Shown piece after piece: positions 45,601 to 53,066 of a stretch of 64,000 nucleotides of DNA (position 1 is the stretch's first letter; every line of letters begins with the position of its first letter). The translations under genes were made by a program, and so were the position numbers. The DNA is from Lepagella muris (lineage in GTDB: Bacteria > Bacteroidota > Bacteroidia > Bacteroidales > Muribaculaceae), in contig NZ_SRYB01000001.1 in NCBI RefSeq assembly GCF_004793975.1, positions 186,001-250,000 on the forward strand, read 5' to 3'. Below the pieces are notes generated by a model. That model worked only from the letters and a program-made list of their open reading frames with translations, ran no database searches and had not been told where the DNA came from.

Positions 45601-46449
45601 AATCGCACATTGACCATAGGAGCTCGAAATGGCAATTTCCCCGGTATGATACAGACTCGCAAATTCAATATCTGCAAAGTATCTATGCTCCGTGGATTTG
45701 GTGATTTACACACTATGATGTACAATGCACAGGTTGAATATGATGGAAACGAAATATCAATTGTTCTTGACGAAGATGATCCCGAAGAACCCGAATATGC
45801 TGATGTGACCAATGATTACATCTACAATCCGAGTTTCGAGATCAATGACACCGAAGGTTGGACTGTTGATGCCTCAACAACCTGGAGTGGCGTCAATATC
45901 GGTGGCGGATGGCGCGACCCTGAGGCTACCGATGGCACCCACATCTTCGGAGTATGGGATTGGAGAAATGACTTAACGGCAAAAATCTATCAGGATGTCA
46001 TTCTTCCTATCGGGAAATATATACTGACCGTTGACATGCACGCTTCAAACAAAGAGAACGGAGAGTGCCGAGTAGGTAATCAACGACTTTTTGCTAATGA
46101 TAATGTAGCATATTTCAAGGATCAGATTACAGACCCAGGAACGAGTGACAACTTTCCAATGCAAACCCTCGAATTGAAATTCGCCAACGACACAAACAAT
46201 ACCAAATATTGTATAGGAGTGGCAACTGATGGTGCACCATATGACACATGGTTTAAAATAGACAACTTTCGACTGTATATGATGCCATTATCTTCGGGTG
46301 TGGATAATGTAATTGTTGATACTTTCGATAGTAGTGAAACCATATACTATAACCTCATGGGCAACCGTGTGTTGAATCCGAGTAATGGACACTTCTACAT
46401 CAAGCGAAAAGGCTCAAAAACTGAGAAAATAATTTATTACGATAGATAA
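42649..46449 (+). CDS. Very large multi-domain GH31 (alpha-xylosidase / alpha-glucosidase)
   Basis: This is a 1266-aa protein. I start at ATG 42649 (MLTDIGHRIQIVILLLSALTS, a signal peptide), because an earlier in-frame ATG at 42592 is inside a hairpin. Order: N-terminal beta-sandwich (about 28-190), a helical linker (about 200-270), GH31 N-domain and barrel (about 280-900) with nucleophile Asp in YWLDCTEPDY and acid/base Asp in NTWSGDI, C-terminal beta domains, an extra CBM-like module (about 1050-1210), and a T9SS-like tail (YYNLMGNRVLN...GHFYIKRKG). It is about 480 aa longer than the GH31 at 7522, which ends as a truncated gene. The tail suggests export beyond the outer membrane, unusual for enzymes that act on oligosaccharides. 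Confidence 0.88.
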   Translation: MLTDIGHRIQIVILLLSALTSYHVGFGQIPYTYNCRDYVSTDDNRAPQSAFSYNDNANSFTINALPGENNVAFEMNRAKDNAYYINNDCNWMVITGSNVSADSEKSKMWFWNGLYSNPFHNPNYVIEKDGKTVMLWNVKEDFSWSSNLFANEHVYISANGAGYINAVGLTPVEGTTATIYGVSYYNVYKVAIDFPELLSQLGYTAQSMTSEIRAIVEKSLEKANGLNPKEGSALEQEIEKAENILRNLNAGDYQSLYPFYESLPGLIEEYIRSNAKVSYEKTANGILARWNDEYLRLIFYSDDIVRIYKSKIEDIDKKSLSVVAMPAESVDIDVVQNGNELTATGNKLTVKYAMDKMSFSIYRADGSVVIAEKDFPSSFSETKDGTFDSYNISNHFKLDPDEYIFGMGQIQNGTLNQRGQTHFLEQSNMKVCIPYFQSSKNYSLFWDNYSSTTFSDNNVSTSFTSVGTEIDYYVMVGDNSDEVLSLMRYLTGTSPMPALWNFGLYQSKQRYCSANEVMEVVKKYRSLKVPLDCIVQDWQYWGGNEQWNAMEFLNPSFSNYQEMIDYVHANNTKLMISVWANFAPATAPFKELKAKNMLMSAYSFPWGCGVQPYDVYSKEARDIYWKHLYNGLASKGIDAYWLDCTEPDYSPMEGESDFDFVTGDGRTWRSLRNAFPLATVSGVHDNHRAAEALGDNSLSGKRASILTRSAFASQQRYGANTWSGDITANWWTLANQIPAACNLSATGIPYWNSDIGAFYVGDYEGGINNPDWRRLYIRWTQFACFTPMMRFHGDGTPREIYQFGEENDGLGDYDNILKYVKLRYRLLPYLYSTAWQICSKDRTFMQSLPLAFSDDRNGYDIKDEYMFGESFLVAPVITDRTTRRNVYLPAGHKWINFWTGKSYEGGKSVATPAAVDIIPLYVKAGSIVPWGPDVQYSTEKKWDELEIRVYPGADGSFVLYEDEYDGYGYEKGLYSEIEFTWDDANRTLTIGARNGNFPGMIQTRKFNICKVSMLRGFGDLHTMMYNAQVEYDGNEISIVLDEDDPEEPEYADVTNDYIYNPSFEINDTEGWTVDASTTWSGVNIGGGWRDPEATDGTHIFGVWDWRNDLTAKIYQDVILPIGKYILTVDMHASNKENGECRVGNQRLFANDNVAYFKDQITDPGTSDNFPMQTLELKFANDTNNTKYCIGVATDGAPYDTWFKIDNFRLYMMPLSSGVDNVIVDTFDSSETIYYNLMGNRVLNPSNGHFYIKRKGSKTEKIIYYDR

Positions 46450-46461
46450 TTACCAATCGAA

Positions 46462-46504
46462 AGGGTGAGTCATACAGAAATGATAAATCTGTATGACTCA
46501 CCCT
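46462..46504 (+). terminator. 17-bp hairpin after the GH31 gene
   Basis: Perfect arms at 46462-46478 and 46488-46504 enclose a 9-nt loop, 13 nt after the GH31 stop. No U-tract follows directly. This is the strongest hairpin of the locus and probably ends or stabilises the long susCD transcript. It also lies over the weak GTG start (46465) that would extend the transporter. Confidence 0.75.
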
Positions 46505-46527
46505 ATTACAAACATTTACACTCTTTT

Positions 46528-47922
46528 ATGTCCAGATCAAAAGGATTCTATAAGCTGTCTATTTTACAGTGTATTGGTTTTGGGGCAGGAGACCTTGCTC
46601 AAAACCTTATATATCAAACTGTAAGCATGTATCTTTTGTTCTTTTACACCAATGTTTACGGGCTCAATCCTGCTGTGGCGGCTATAATGTTCCTGATAGT
46701 AAGAATAGTTGATGTCATATGGGATCCTATTGTTGGCACATTTGTCGACAAACACAATCCCAAAATGGGTAAGTATCGCGCATATCTTGTTTTAGGTGGT
46801 GTCCCGTTGACCGGTTTCGCGATTTTATGTTTCTGGAACGGCTTTTCAGGGTCACTGCTCTACGCATATCTGACTTATGTCGGCTTATCCATGTGTTATA
46901 CACTTGTAAATGTTCCTTATGGAGCCCTGAACGCTTCGCTGACACGAGATACGGCTGAAATCACAAAACTCACATCAGTACGCATGTTCATGGCAAATCT
47001 CGGCGGACTTGCAGTTGGAATGGGCTTGCCGATTGTATTGAAAATGTTCGATCCGACCGAAACAATGGATCTGTCTGTCAACGATAGTGCATGGCTGTAT
47101 ACGATGGCAATATATGGCCTCATAGGATTAGGCTTGCTGATGTTCTGTTTTACACAATGCCGCGAGCGGGTTGTAATGGATAGAAATGAAACGAAGAATG
47201 TAAAAGTATCTGATTTATGGCTTGAATTTGTTCATAATCGTCCGTTGCGTATACTTGCATTTTTCTTTATTACTGCTTTCGGACTGATGGCAATCAGTAA
47301 TTCAGCAGGAGCCTACTACATCAATTACAATCTGCATGGCTCAGCCACAGAACTTTCGGTGTTCATGGGCCTCGGATCAATTCCGGCTTTTATATTTATG
47401 CCCTTGATTCCTGCAATCAAACGCTTGGTCGGGAAAAAAGGAATGTTCTACATATTTCTTACCACAGCTATTATCGGAATGGGACTTCTTTATGCCGTCT
47501 CTATGATTCAATTTCTAAAAGAACAGATGTGTATAGTATATGTTGCCCAGTTTATCAAATCCACCGGTATAATAGTAGCTACTGGATATATGTGGGCACT
47601 TGTTCCTGAGGTCATTTCCTACGGAGAATATATCCACGGGCGACGCATATCGGGGATCGTGAATGCTTTGACAGGAATATTCTATAAGGCGGGAATGGCT
47701 CTTGGCGGAGTTGTTCCTGGGCTTGTCCTTGCTTTTGTTGGCTTTGATAAGGAAATGACGGAGCAAACTTCATTTGCACAACAAGGTATTCTGTGGCTCG
47801 TTGCGGTAATTCCTGTCATCTTACTTTTGCTTGCAATGTTTATTATCTCCCATTATGAGCTTGAAGATGACGTAATTGACAATATCAACAACCAAATAGA
47901 AAAAAGACACAACAATAAATAA
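46528..47922 (+). CDS. GPH-family sugar:cation symporter (xyloside transporter)
   Basis: This is a 464-aa inner-membrane protein of about 12 helices. I start at ATG 46528 (MSRSKGFYKLSILQCIGFGAGD), which matches the usual GPH N-terminus and avoids the hairpin upstream. The cytoplasmic-loop motif RIVDVIWDPIVGTFVDKHNPKMGKYRAY (given here in part: DPIVGTFVDK) is typical of the glycoside-pentoside-hexuronide family. It is expected to carry xylosides or short xylo-oligosaccharides into the cytoplasm. Downstream are the GH10 (8 nt) and a leaderless GH43 able to split imported xylosides. Confidence 0.88.
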   Translation: MSRSKGFYKLSILQCIGFGAGDLAQNLIYQTVSMYLLFFYTNVYGLNPAVAAIMFLIVRIVDVIWDPIVGTFVDKHNPKMGKYRAYLVLGGVPLTGFAILCFWNGFSGSLLYAYLTYVGLSMCYTLVNVPYGALNASLTRDTAEITKLTSVRMFMANLGGLAVGMGLPIVLKMFDPTETMDLSVNDSAWLYTMAIYGLIGLGLLMFCFTQCRERVVMDRNETKNVKVSDLWLEFVHNRPLRILAFFFITAFGLMAISNSAGAYYINYNLHGSATELSVFMGLGSIPAFIFMPLIPAIKRLVGKKGMFYIFLTTAIIGMGLLYAVSMIQFLKEQMCIVYVAQFIKSTGIIVATGYMWALVPEVISYGEYIHGRRISGIVNALTGIFYKAGMALGGVVPGLVLAFVGFDKEMTEQTSFAQQGILWLVAVIPVILLLLAMFIISHYELEDDVIDNINNQIEKRHNNK

Positions 47923-47930
47923 GTATATTT

Positions 47931-49037
47931 ATGATAAGAGTATATTTAACGCTTCTCACTTCGGCATTACTTGTCTCGGCTTGTACCGGTCATCAGCCCG
48001 CAGCTACAATGAAAGAGCACTTCAAAAATGATTTCCTCATTGGAGCTGCGATATCCACTCGACAAGTTCAGGGATTTGAATCTAAATCAGACTCCGTCAT
48101 TACCCGGCATTTTAATTGTATTGTCGCAGAAAACTGTATGAAAAGTGAAGAAATCAATCCGGCCGAAGGTACATATAATTGGGATGATGCCGATGCTTTT
48201 GTTGAATACGGTTTGACTAACAATATGGTTATCATTGGTCACACACTTGTGTGGCATACGCAGCTGGCAAAATGGTTCCTCATTGATTCGTTCGGAAATT
48301 ATGTTACACCGGATGTCCTCAAAGAGCGTATGAAAAATTATATCACAACCGTAATGGGTAGATATAGAGGTAAAATCAAAGGCTGGGATGTAGTAAATGA
48401 GGCAATCCTTGACGATGGTTCATATCGCCAAAGTCCATTCTATGAAATTTTAGGTGAAGAATACATTCCACTCGCTTTCCAGTTTGCGCATGAAGCAGAT
48501 CCCGAAGCAGAATTGTACCTCAATGATTTCTCCATGGCAAAACCGGGTAAAAGAGATAGATATATATCAATTATCAAGGAATTGCAGCAGCGTGGATTAC
48601 GTATTGACGGTATTGGTATGCAGGCACATATGGGTATCGACTATCCTGATATGGACGAATTTGAAAAGTCTATTATAGAGTTCGGTAAAACAAGTGTGAA
48701 TGTCATGATAACCGAGTGGGATATGAGTGCATTACCTACAATACACGAGGGCGCAGATGTGGGTTCTACAGCTGAGAAAATCGACTCCTTAAACCCTTAT
48801 CCCAATGCCTTGCCGGAAAATGTCTATAAACTGTGGAACAACCGTATTACAGAATGTCTTAATATGTTTCGTCGTCATTCCGACATTATTTCGCGAGTGA
48901 CCTTATGGGGTGTAAGTGATGGCTTGTCTTGGCGGAATGACTTCCCGATGGTAGGTCGCACTGATTACCCCCTTGCTTTTGATCGCAATTATAATCTTAA
49001 AGAAGCATTTAGCAAAGAAATCAACAATAACAGATGA
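47931..49037 (+). CDS. GH10 endo-beta-1,4-xylanase, catalytically complete
   Basis: This is a 368-aa protein. The lipobox VSAC (about 18) is followed by Thr-Gly-His with no acidic residues, so probably a periplasm-facing lipoprotein. The single GH10 barrel has all key motifs: GHTLVWHTQ, WDVVNEAI with acid/base Glu (about 158), GIGMQAHM, and VMITEWDM with nucleophile Glu (about 262). It hydrolyses internal xylan bonds, here presumably of imported oligosaccharides. It contrasts with the degenerate GH10-fold protein at 32719. The stop overlaps the next gene by 4 nt. Confidence 0.94.
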   Translation: MIRVYLTLLTSALLVSACTGHQPAATMKEHFKNDFLIGAAISTRQVQGFESKSDSVITRHFNCIVAENCMKSEEINPAEGTYNWDDADAFVEYGLTNNMVIIGHTLVWHTQLAKWFLIDSFGNYVTPDVLKERMKNYITTVMGRYRGKIKGWDVVNEAILDDGSYRQSPFYEILGEEYIPLAFQFAHEADPEAELYLNDFSMAKPGKRDRYISIIKELQQRGLRIDGIGMQAHMGIDYPDMDEFEKSIIEFGKTSVNVMITEWDMSALPTIHEGADVGSTAEKIDSLNPYPNALPENVYKLWNNRITECLNMFRRHSDIISRVTLWGVSDGLSWRNDFPMVGRTDYPLAFDRNYNLKEAFSKEINNNR

Positions 49038-50023
49038 AAACGATTAATCCTGAAAAGAGATATCTTTTCCCTCGCGATTATATGGCTGACCCGAGTGTGC
49101 ATTTGTTCAATGGGCGGCTGTACATTTATCCATCGCACGACCGCGATTGTGAAAACGTTGAAAACGACAATGGCGACCAGTATGTCATGAAAGATATGCA
49201 TGTCCTATCAATTGATGGAAATCCCATGACCGGTAAAGTTACAGACCATGGTAATGCTTTGGATATAGCAGATATTCCATGGGCTGGACGGCAGCTCTGG
49301 GACTGTGACTGCGCTGAGAAAAATGGTAAATACTATCTATATTTTCCCCTTAAAGATAAAAACGATATTTTTCGTATTGGCGTTGCTACTGCAGACCGAC
49401 CAGAAGGTCCATTCCATGCGCTTCCTGATCCGATACGCGGCAGTTACTCAATTGATGTATGTGTATTACATGAAAACGGCGAATACTATCTATACTTTGG
49501 CGGAATCTGGGGCGGGCAACTGCAGCGATACGCCGATAACAAAGCTCTTGAATCTCCTCGTTTGCCAGAAGGCAATAACGTAGCTCTGCCAAGCCGTTGT
49601 GTCAGACTGTCAGCCGATATGACGCAGTTCGCTGAAGAACCACAACCAATTGTAATTCTCGACGAATGCGGTAACCCACTAAAAGCCGATAATCCATATC
49701 GTTTTTTTGAAGCTTCGTGGGTACACAAATATAATAGTAAATATTATTTCTCATATTCAACCGGTGATAGCCACATGATATGTTACGCTGTCGGAGACAA
49801 CCCGTATGGGCCATTTACATTTAAAGGGATTATCCTAACACCTGTTGTCGGCTGGACCACACACCACTGTATTGTGGAATATGACGGACGATGGTATCTG
49901 TTTCATCACGACAGTGTACCCTCCGGAGGCAGATCATGGCTTCGCAGTCTCAAAGTTTGCGAACTGACACATGATTCTGAAGGCAAAATATTGACAATCA
50001 GTGGAAATGACAGCTCTGAATAA
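49034..50023 (+). CDS. Leaderless GH43 (subfamily 1-like) xylosidase
   Basis: This is a 329-aa protein with no signal peptide, so cytoplasmic. It is a single GH43 propeller with Asp in YMADPSVHLFN (base), Asp in SYSIDVCVLH (modulator) and Glu in FFEASWVHKYN (acid). It resembles the compact GH43_1 group of beta-xylosidases and arabinofuranosidases acting on short xylosides. It starts within the GH10 stop (4-nt ATGA overlap). With the GPH transporter it forms a route that imports xylosides and splits them inside the cell, giving xylose to XylA. Confidence 0.85.
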   Translation: MKTINPEKRYLFPRDYMADPSVHLFNGRLYIYPSHDRDCENVENDNGDQYVMKDMHVLSIDGNPMTGKVTDHGNALDIADIPWAGRQLWDCDCAEKNGKYYLYFPLKDKNDIFRIGVATADRPEGPFHALPDPIRGSYSIDVCVLHENGEYYLYFGGIWGGQLQRYADNKALESPRLPEGNNVALPSRCVRLSADMTQFAEEPQPIVILDECGNPLKADNPYRFFEASWVHKYNSKYYFSYSTGDSHMICYAVGDNPYGPFTFKGIILTPVVGWTTHHCIVEYDGRWYLFHHDSVPSGGRSWLRSLKVCELTHDSEGKILTISGNDSSE

Positions 50024-50039
50024 TATTGCTGATACATTC

Positions 50040-50085
50040 TATAAAGACTTTGAGTCATCTATATTACATTGTATAAAGACTTTGA
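50040..50085. promoter_or_regulatory. Two direct repeats upstream of xylB (candidate operators)
   Basis: TATAAAGACTTTGA occurs at 50040-50053 and again at 50072-50085, 32 bp apart (three helical turns). Each copy extends into a small inverted repeat (GACTTTGAGTC; ACTTTGAAACAAAGT). They lie 35-80 bp upstream of the -7 box, a position fitting activator binding. Confidence 0.5.
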
Positions 50086-50119
50086 AACAAAGTATTGAAT
50101 CTACGCTTGACAAGCGAAG

Positions 50120-50127
50120 TAATTTTG
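50120..50127 (+). promoter_or_regulatory. -7 box of the xylBA operon
   Basis: TAATTTTG lies 18 nt before the xylB start codon, downstream of the two 14-nt repeats. Confidence 0.55.
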
Positions 50128-50145
50128 CTGAAAAATTAAATTCAT

Positions 50146-51633
50146 ATGTATCTTTTAGGATATGACATAGGAAGTTCTTCGGTAAAGGCGGCTATTGTGG
50201 ACGTCTCGACCGGGAACTGCATTGCCTCTGATTTCTATCCGAAGACGGAGGCCCCGATAAAGGCTCTTAAACAAGGCTGGGCTGAACAGAATCCGGAAAG
50301 CTGGTGGGAGTATCTGCGCAATGCAACAGCGTCCATTCTTTCTTCGGCTCATATTTCACCAAAGGAAATAGCCGCAATCGGCATCAGTTATCAGATGCAC
50401 GGACTTGTGGCAATTGACAAGGAGCATCGTGTAATCAGGGATTCGATTATATGGTGTGACTCCCGCGGTGTTCCTTTCGGCGAAAAAGCCATGAATGAGT
50501 TGGGCGCAGATTCATGCCTTCCTCATCTGCTTAATTCACCCGGTAATTTCACCGCTTCTAAATTAAAGTGGATAAAGGAGAACGAGCCTGACCTGTACGA
50601 GCGCATTTATAAGATAATGTTGCCGGGCGACTATATCGCGATGAAACTCACAGGCGAAGTCTGCACTACTTTGTCCGGCTTATCCGAAATGATGCTTTGG
50701 GACTTCAAAACAAATGCTCCTGCTCAGTTTCTGCTTGACTATTTCGGATTTAACAAGGCGTTGTTACCTGAAATAAAGCCTAATTTCTCTGAGCAAGGCC
50801 GCGTAACAGAACGTGCAGCCGCCGAACTTGGACTCGTTGCAGGCATTCCCGTTACTTACCGTGCGGGTGACCAACCTAACAATGCCCTTTCGCTCAACGT
50901 GTTTAATCCCGGTGAGATTGCTTCTACTGCCGGAACATCCGGCGTCGTTTATGGCATCAATGGCACTGTAGATTACGACTCCCTGTCTCGCGTCAACAAT
51001 TTCGCCCATGTCAACCACACTGCCGATAGTCCCCGAATTGGAGTTATGACCTGCATCAATGGCACAGGCATACTCAATTCATGGATTAAGAATAATGTCG
51101 CACCCGAAGGCATATCATATGCCGAGATGAATCTCCTTGCCGAGAAAGTACCGGTAGGTTCTGAGGGTGTGACGATACTTCCTTTCGGTAATGGTGCCGA
51201 ACGAGTGCTTCACAACCGCGAGGTCGGATGCTCTCTGTATGGTGTTAATTTCAATATCCACAACTGCAATCACATAATCCGCGCCGCCCAGGAAGGCATC
51301 GTCTTTTCATTCTACTACGGCATGGAGATTATGAAGCAGATAGGTCTTGAAATCAAGCGCATACATGCCGGCCATGCAAATATGTTCCTAAGCCCCGTTT
51401 TTCGCGCGACGCTTGCATCGGTATCCGGTGCGACTATCGACCTGATCGATACAGACGGAGCAATGGGAGCGGCCAAAGGTGCCGGTATGGGTGCCGGAAT
51501 TTATAAAGACAACAATGAGGCATTCGGCACATTGAAAACCATCGAGGTTGTCAATCCGGCCAAAGACCGCACCCCTTATATTGAAGCATACGAAAAGTGG
51601 AAAAATTATTTAGAAAAAGAACTCAAAAACTAA
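50146..51633 (+). CDS. xylB: Xylulokinase
   Basis: This is a 495-aa FGGY-family kinase, normal in length. The N-terminal phosphate motif is YDIGSSSVKAAIVD. Substrate-binding and catalytic-Asp segments are visible (SYQMHGLV, YRAGDQPNNALSL), and the second ATP motif is TAGTSGVVYG. It phosphorylates D-xylulose to xylulose 5-phosphate in the cytoplasm. It precedes xylose isomerase by 7 nt and has its own promoter, so both genes may respond to xylose separately from the HTCS-controlled genes. Confidence 0.96.
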   Translation: MYLLGYDIGSSSVKAAIVDVSTGNCIASDFYPKTEAPIKALKQGWAEQNPESWWEYLRNATASILSSAHISPKEIAAIGISYQMHGLVAIDKEHRVIRDSIIWCDSRGVPFGEKAMNELGADSCLPHLLNSPGNFTASKLKWIKENEPDLYERIYKIMLPGDYIAMKLTGEVCTTLSGLSEMMLWDFKTNAPAQFLLDYFGFNKALLPEIKPNFSEQGRVTERAAAELGLVAGIPVTYRAGDQPNNALSLNVFNPGEIASTAGTSGVVYGINGTVDYDSLSRVNNFAHVNHTADSPRIGVMTCINGTGILNSWIKNNVAPEGISYAEMNLLAEKVPVGSEGVTILPFGNGAERVLHNREVGCSLYGVNFNIHNCNHIIRAAQEGIVFSFYYGMEIMKQIGLEIKRIHAGHANMFLSPVFRATLASVSGATIDLIDTDGAMGAAKGAGMGAGIYKDNNEAFGTLKTIEVVNPAKDRTPYIEAYEKWKNYLEKELKN

Positions 51634-51640
51634 CATAAAA

Positions 51641-52957
51641 ATGACAAAGAAGGAATATTTTCCTAATATCGGAAAAATCAAATTCGAGGGTACAGAGAGC
51701 TACAACCCAATGGCTTACCGCTACTACGACGCAGAGCGCATAGTTCTGGGCAAACCAATGAAAGAATGGCTCAAGTTCGCCATGGCCTGGTGGCACACAC
51801 TGTGCGCCGAAGGCGGTGACCAGTTTGGCGGCGGCACCAAGAAATTCCCCTGGAACGAAGGCCCTGACGCAATGACCGTAGCAAAACAAAAAGCCGACGC
51901 TGGCTTTGAGATCATGCAGAAACTCGGTATCGAATACTTCTGCTTCCATGATACTGACCTCATCGGTGACCTCGACAACATCGAGGAATACGAAGGTCGC
52001 ATGAAGGAAATCACCGAGTATCTCAAGGGTCTGATGGCTGAAACCGGCATCAAAAATCTGTGGGGAACAGCCAATGTATTCGGCAATGCCCGCTACATGA
52101 ACGGCGCAGCCACAAACCCGGAATTTGATGTTGTTGCCCGGGCTTGCGTACAGATTAAGAACGCTATCGACGCTACAATCGCACTTGGCGGTCAGAACTA
52201 CGTGTTCTGGGGCGGACGCGAAGGCTATATGAGCCTACTCAACACCGACCAGAAGCGTGAAAAAGAGCATCTTGCCACAATGCTCACGATGGCCCGTGAC
52301 TATGCCCGCGGCAAGGGATTCACCGGTACCTTCCTCATTGAACCGAAACCAATGGAACCTTCAAAGCACCAGTATGACGTCGACACCGAGACTGTAATCG
52401 GCTTCCTCAAAGCCCATGGACTCGACAAAGACTTCAAGGTGAACATCGAGGTAAATCACGCCACCCTCGCCGGCCACACCTTCGAGCATGAACTCGCCGT
52501 AGCTGTTGACAACGGTATGCTCGGCAGTATCGACGCCAACCGTGGCGACTATCAGAACGGCTGGGATACCGACCAGTTCCCCATCGACAACTATGAGCTT
52601 ACACAGGCCTTGATGCAGATTATCCGCAATGGAGGTCTCGGTAACGGGGGTACAAACTTCGATGCAAAAACCCGTCGCAACAGCACCGATCTCGAAGACA
52701 TCTTCATCGCCCATATCGCCGGCATGGACGCTATGGCTCGTGCCCTGCTCTGTGCCGCTGAGGTTCTGGAGAAATCCCCCTACAAGAAGATGCTTGCCGA
52801 GCGTTACGCATCGTTTGACGGCGGCAAGGGCAAGGAATTCGAGGAAGGCCAGATGACACTTGAGGAGCTTGTCGACTACGCCAAGACCCAGCCCGAGCCT
52901 GCAGCCACATCGGGCAAGCAGGAGCTTTACGAAGCAATAGTCAACATGTACTGTTAA
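51641..52957 (+). CDS. xylA: Xylose isomerase
   Basis: This is a 438-aa class II xylose isomerase. Metal- and substrate-binding regions are visible: FCFHDTDL, FLIEPKPMEPSKHQYD, NIEVNHATLAGHTFEHE and GSIDANRGDYQNGWDTDQF. It interconverts D-xylose and D-xylulose with divalent metals. Codon choice is strongly biased to C-ending codons compared with flanking genes, as expected for a highly expressed enzyme. It is the last gene of the xylBA operon. Confidence 0.97.
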   Translation: MTKKEYFPNIGKIKFEGTESYNPMAYRYYDAERIVLGKPMKEWLKFAMAWWHTLCAEGGDQFGGGTKKFPWNEGPDAMTVAKQKADAGFEIMQKLGIEYFCFHDTDLIGDLDNIEEYEGRMKEITEYLKGLMAETGIKNLWGTANVFGNARYMNGAATNPEFDVVARACVQIKNAIDATIALGGQNYVFWGGREGYMSLLNTDQKREKEHLATMLTMARDYARGKGFTGTFLIEPKPMEPSKHQYDVDTETVIGFLKAHGLDKDFKVNIEVNHATLAGHTFEHELAVAVDNGMLGSIDANRGDYQNGWDTDQFPIDNYELTQALMQIIRNGGLGNGGTNFDAKTRRNSTDLEDIFIAHIAGMDAMARALLCAAEVLEKSPYKKMLAERYASFDGGKGKEFEEGQMTLEELVDYAKTQPEPAATSGKQELYEAIVNMYC

Positions 52958-53009
52958 TATATTAGGTGTAATTAAGGTTTAAGATTGGTATTATTTAGGT
53001 CGAAAAGGA

Positions 53010-53049
53010 GCCGTGGGGCGTAAGCTTACAGCTTTACCCACGGCCTTTT
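53010..53049 (+). terminator. Terminator after xylA
   Basis: GCCGTGGG (53010-53017) pairs with CCCACGGC (53037-53044), followed by CTTTT. A U-run after an 8-bp GC-rich stem is a good Rho-independent terminator. It also sits 18-57 nt before the xylE start, so read-through could be regulated. Confidence 0.7.
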
Positions 53050-53066
53050 AATTAAAATCTTTTCCC

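Noticed and set aside
46465..46527. GTG start for the GPH transporter
   Set aside because: It lies within the 17-bp hairpin, and the added residues do not match the family N-terminus.
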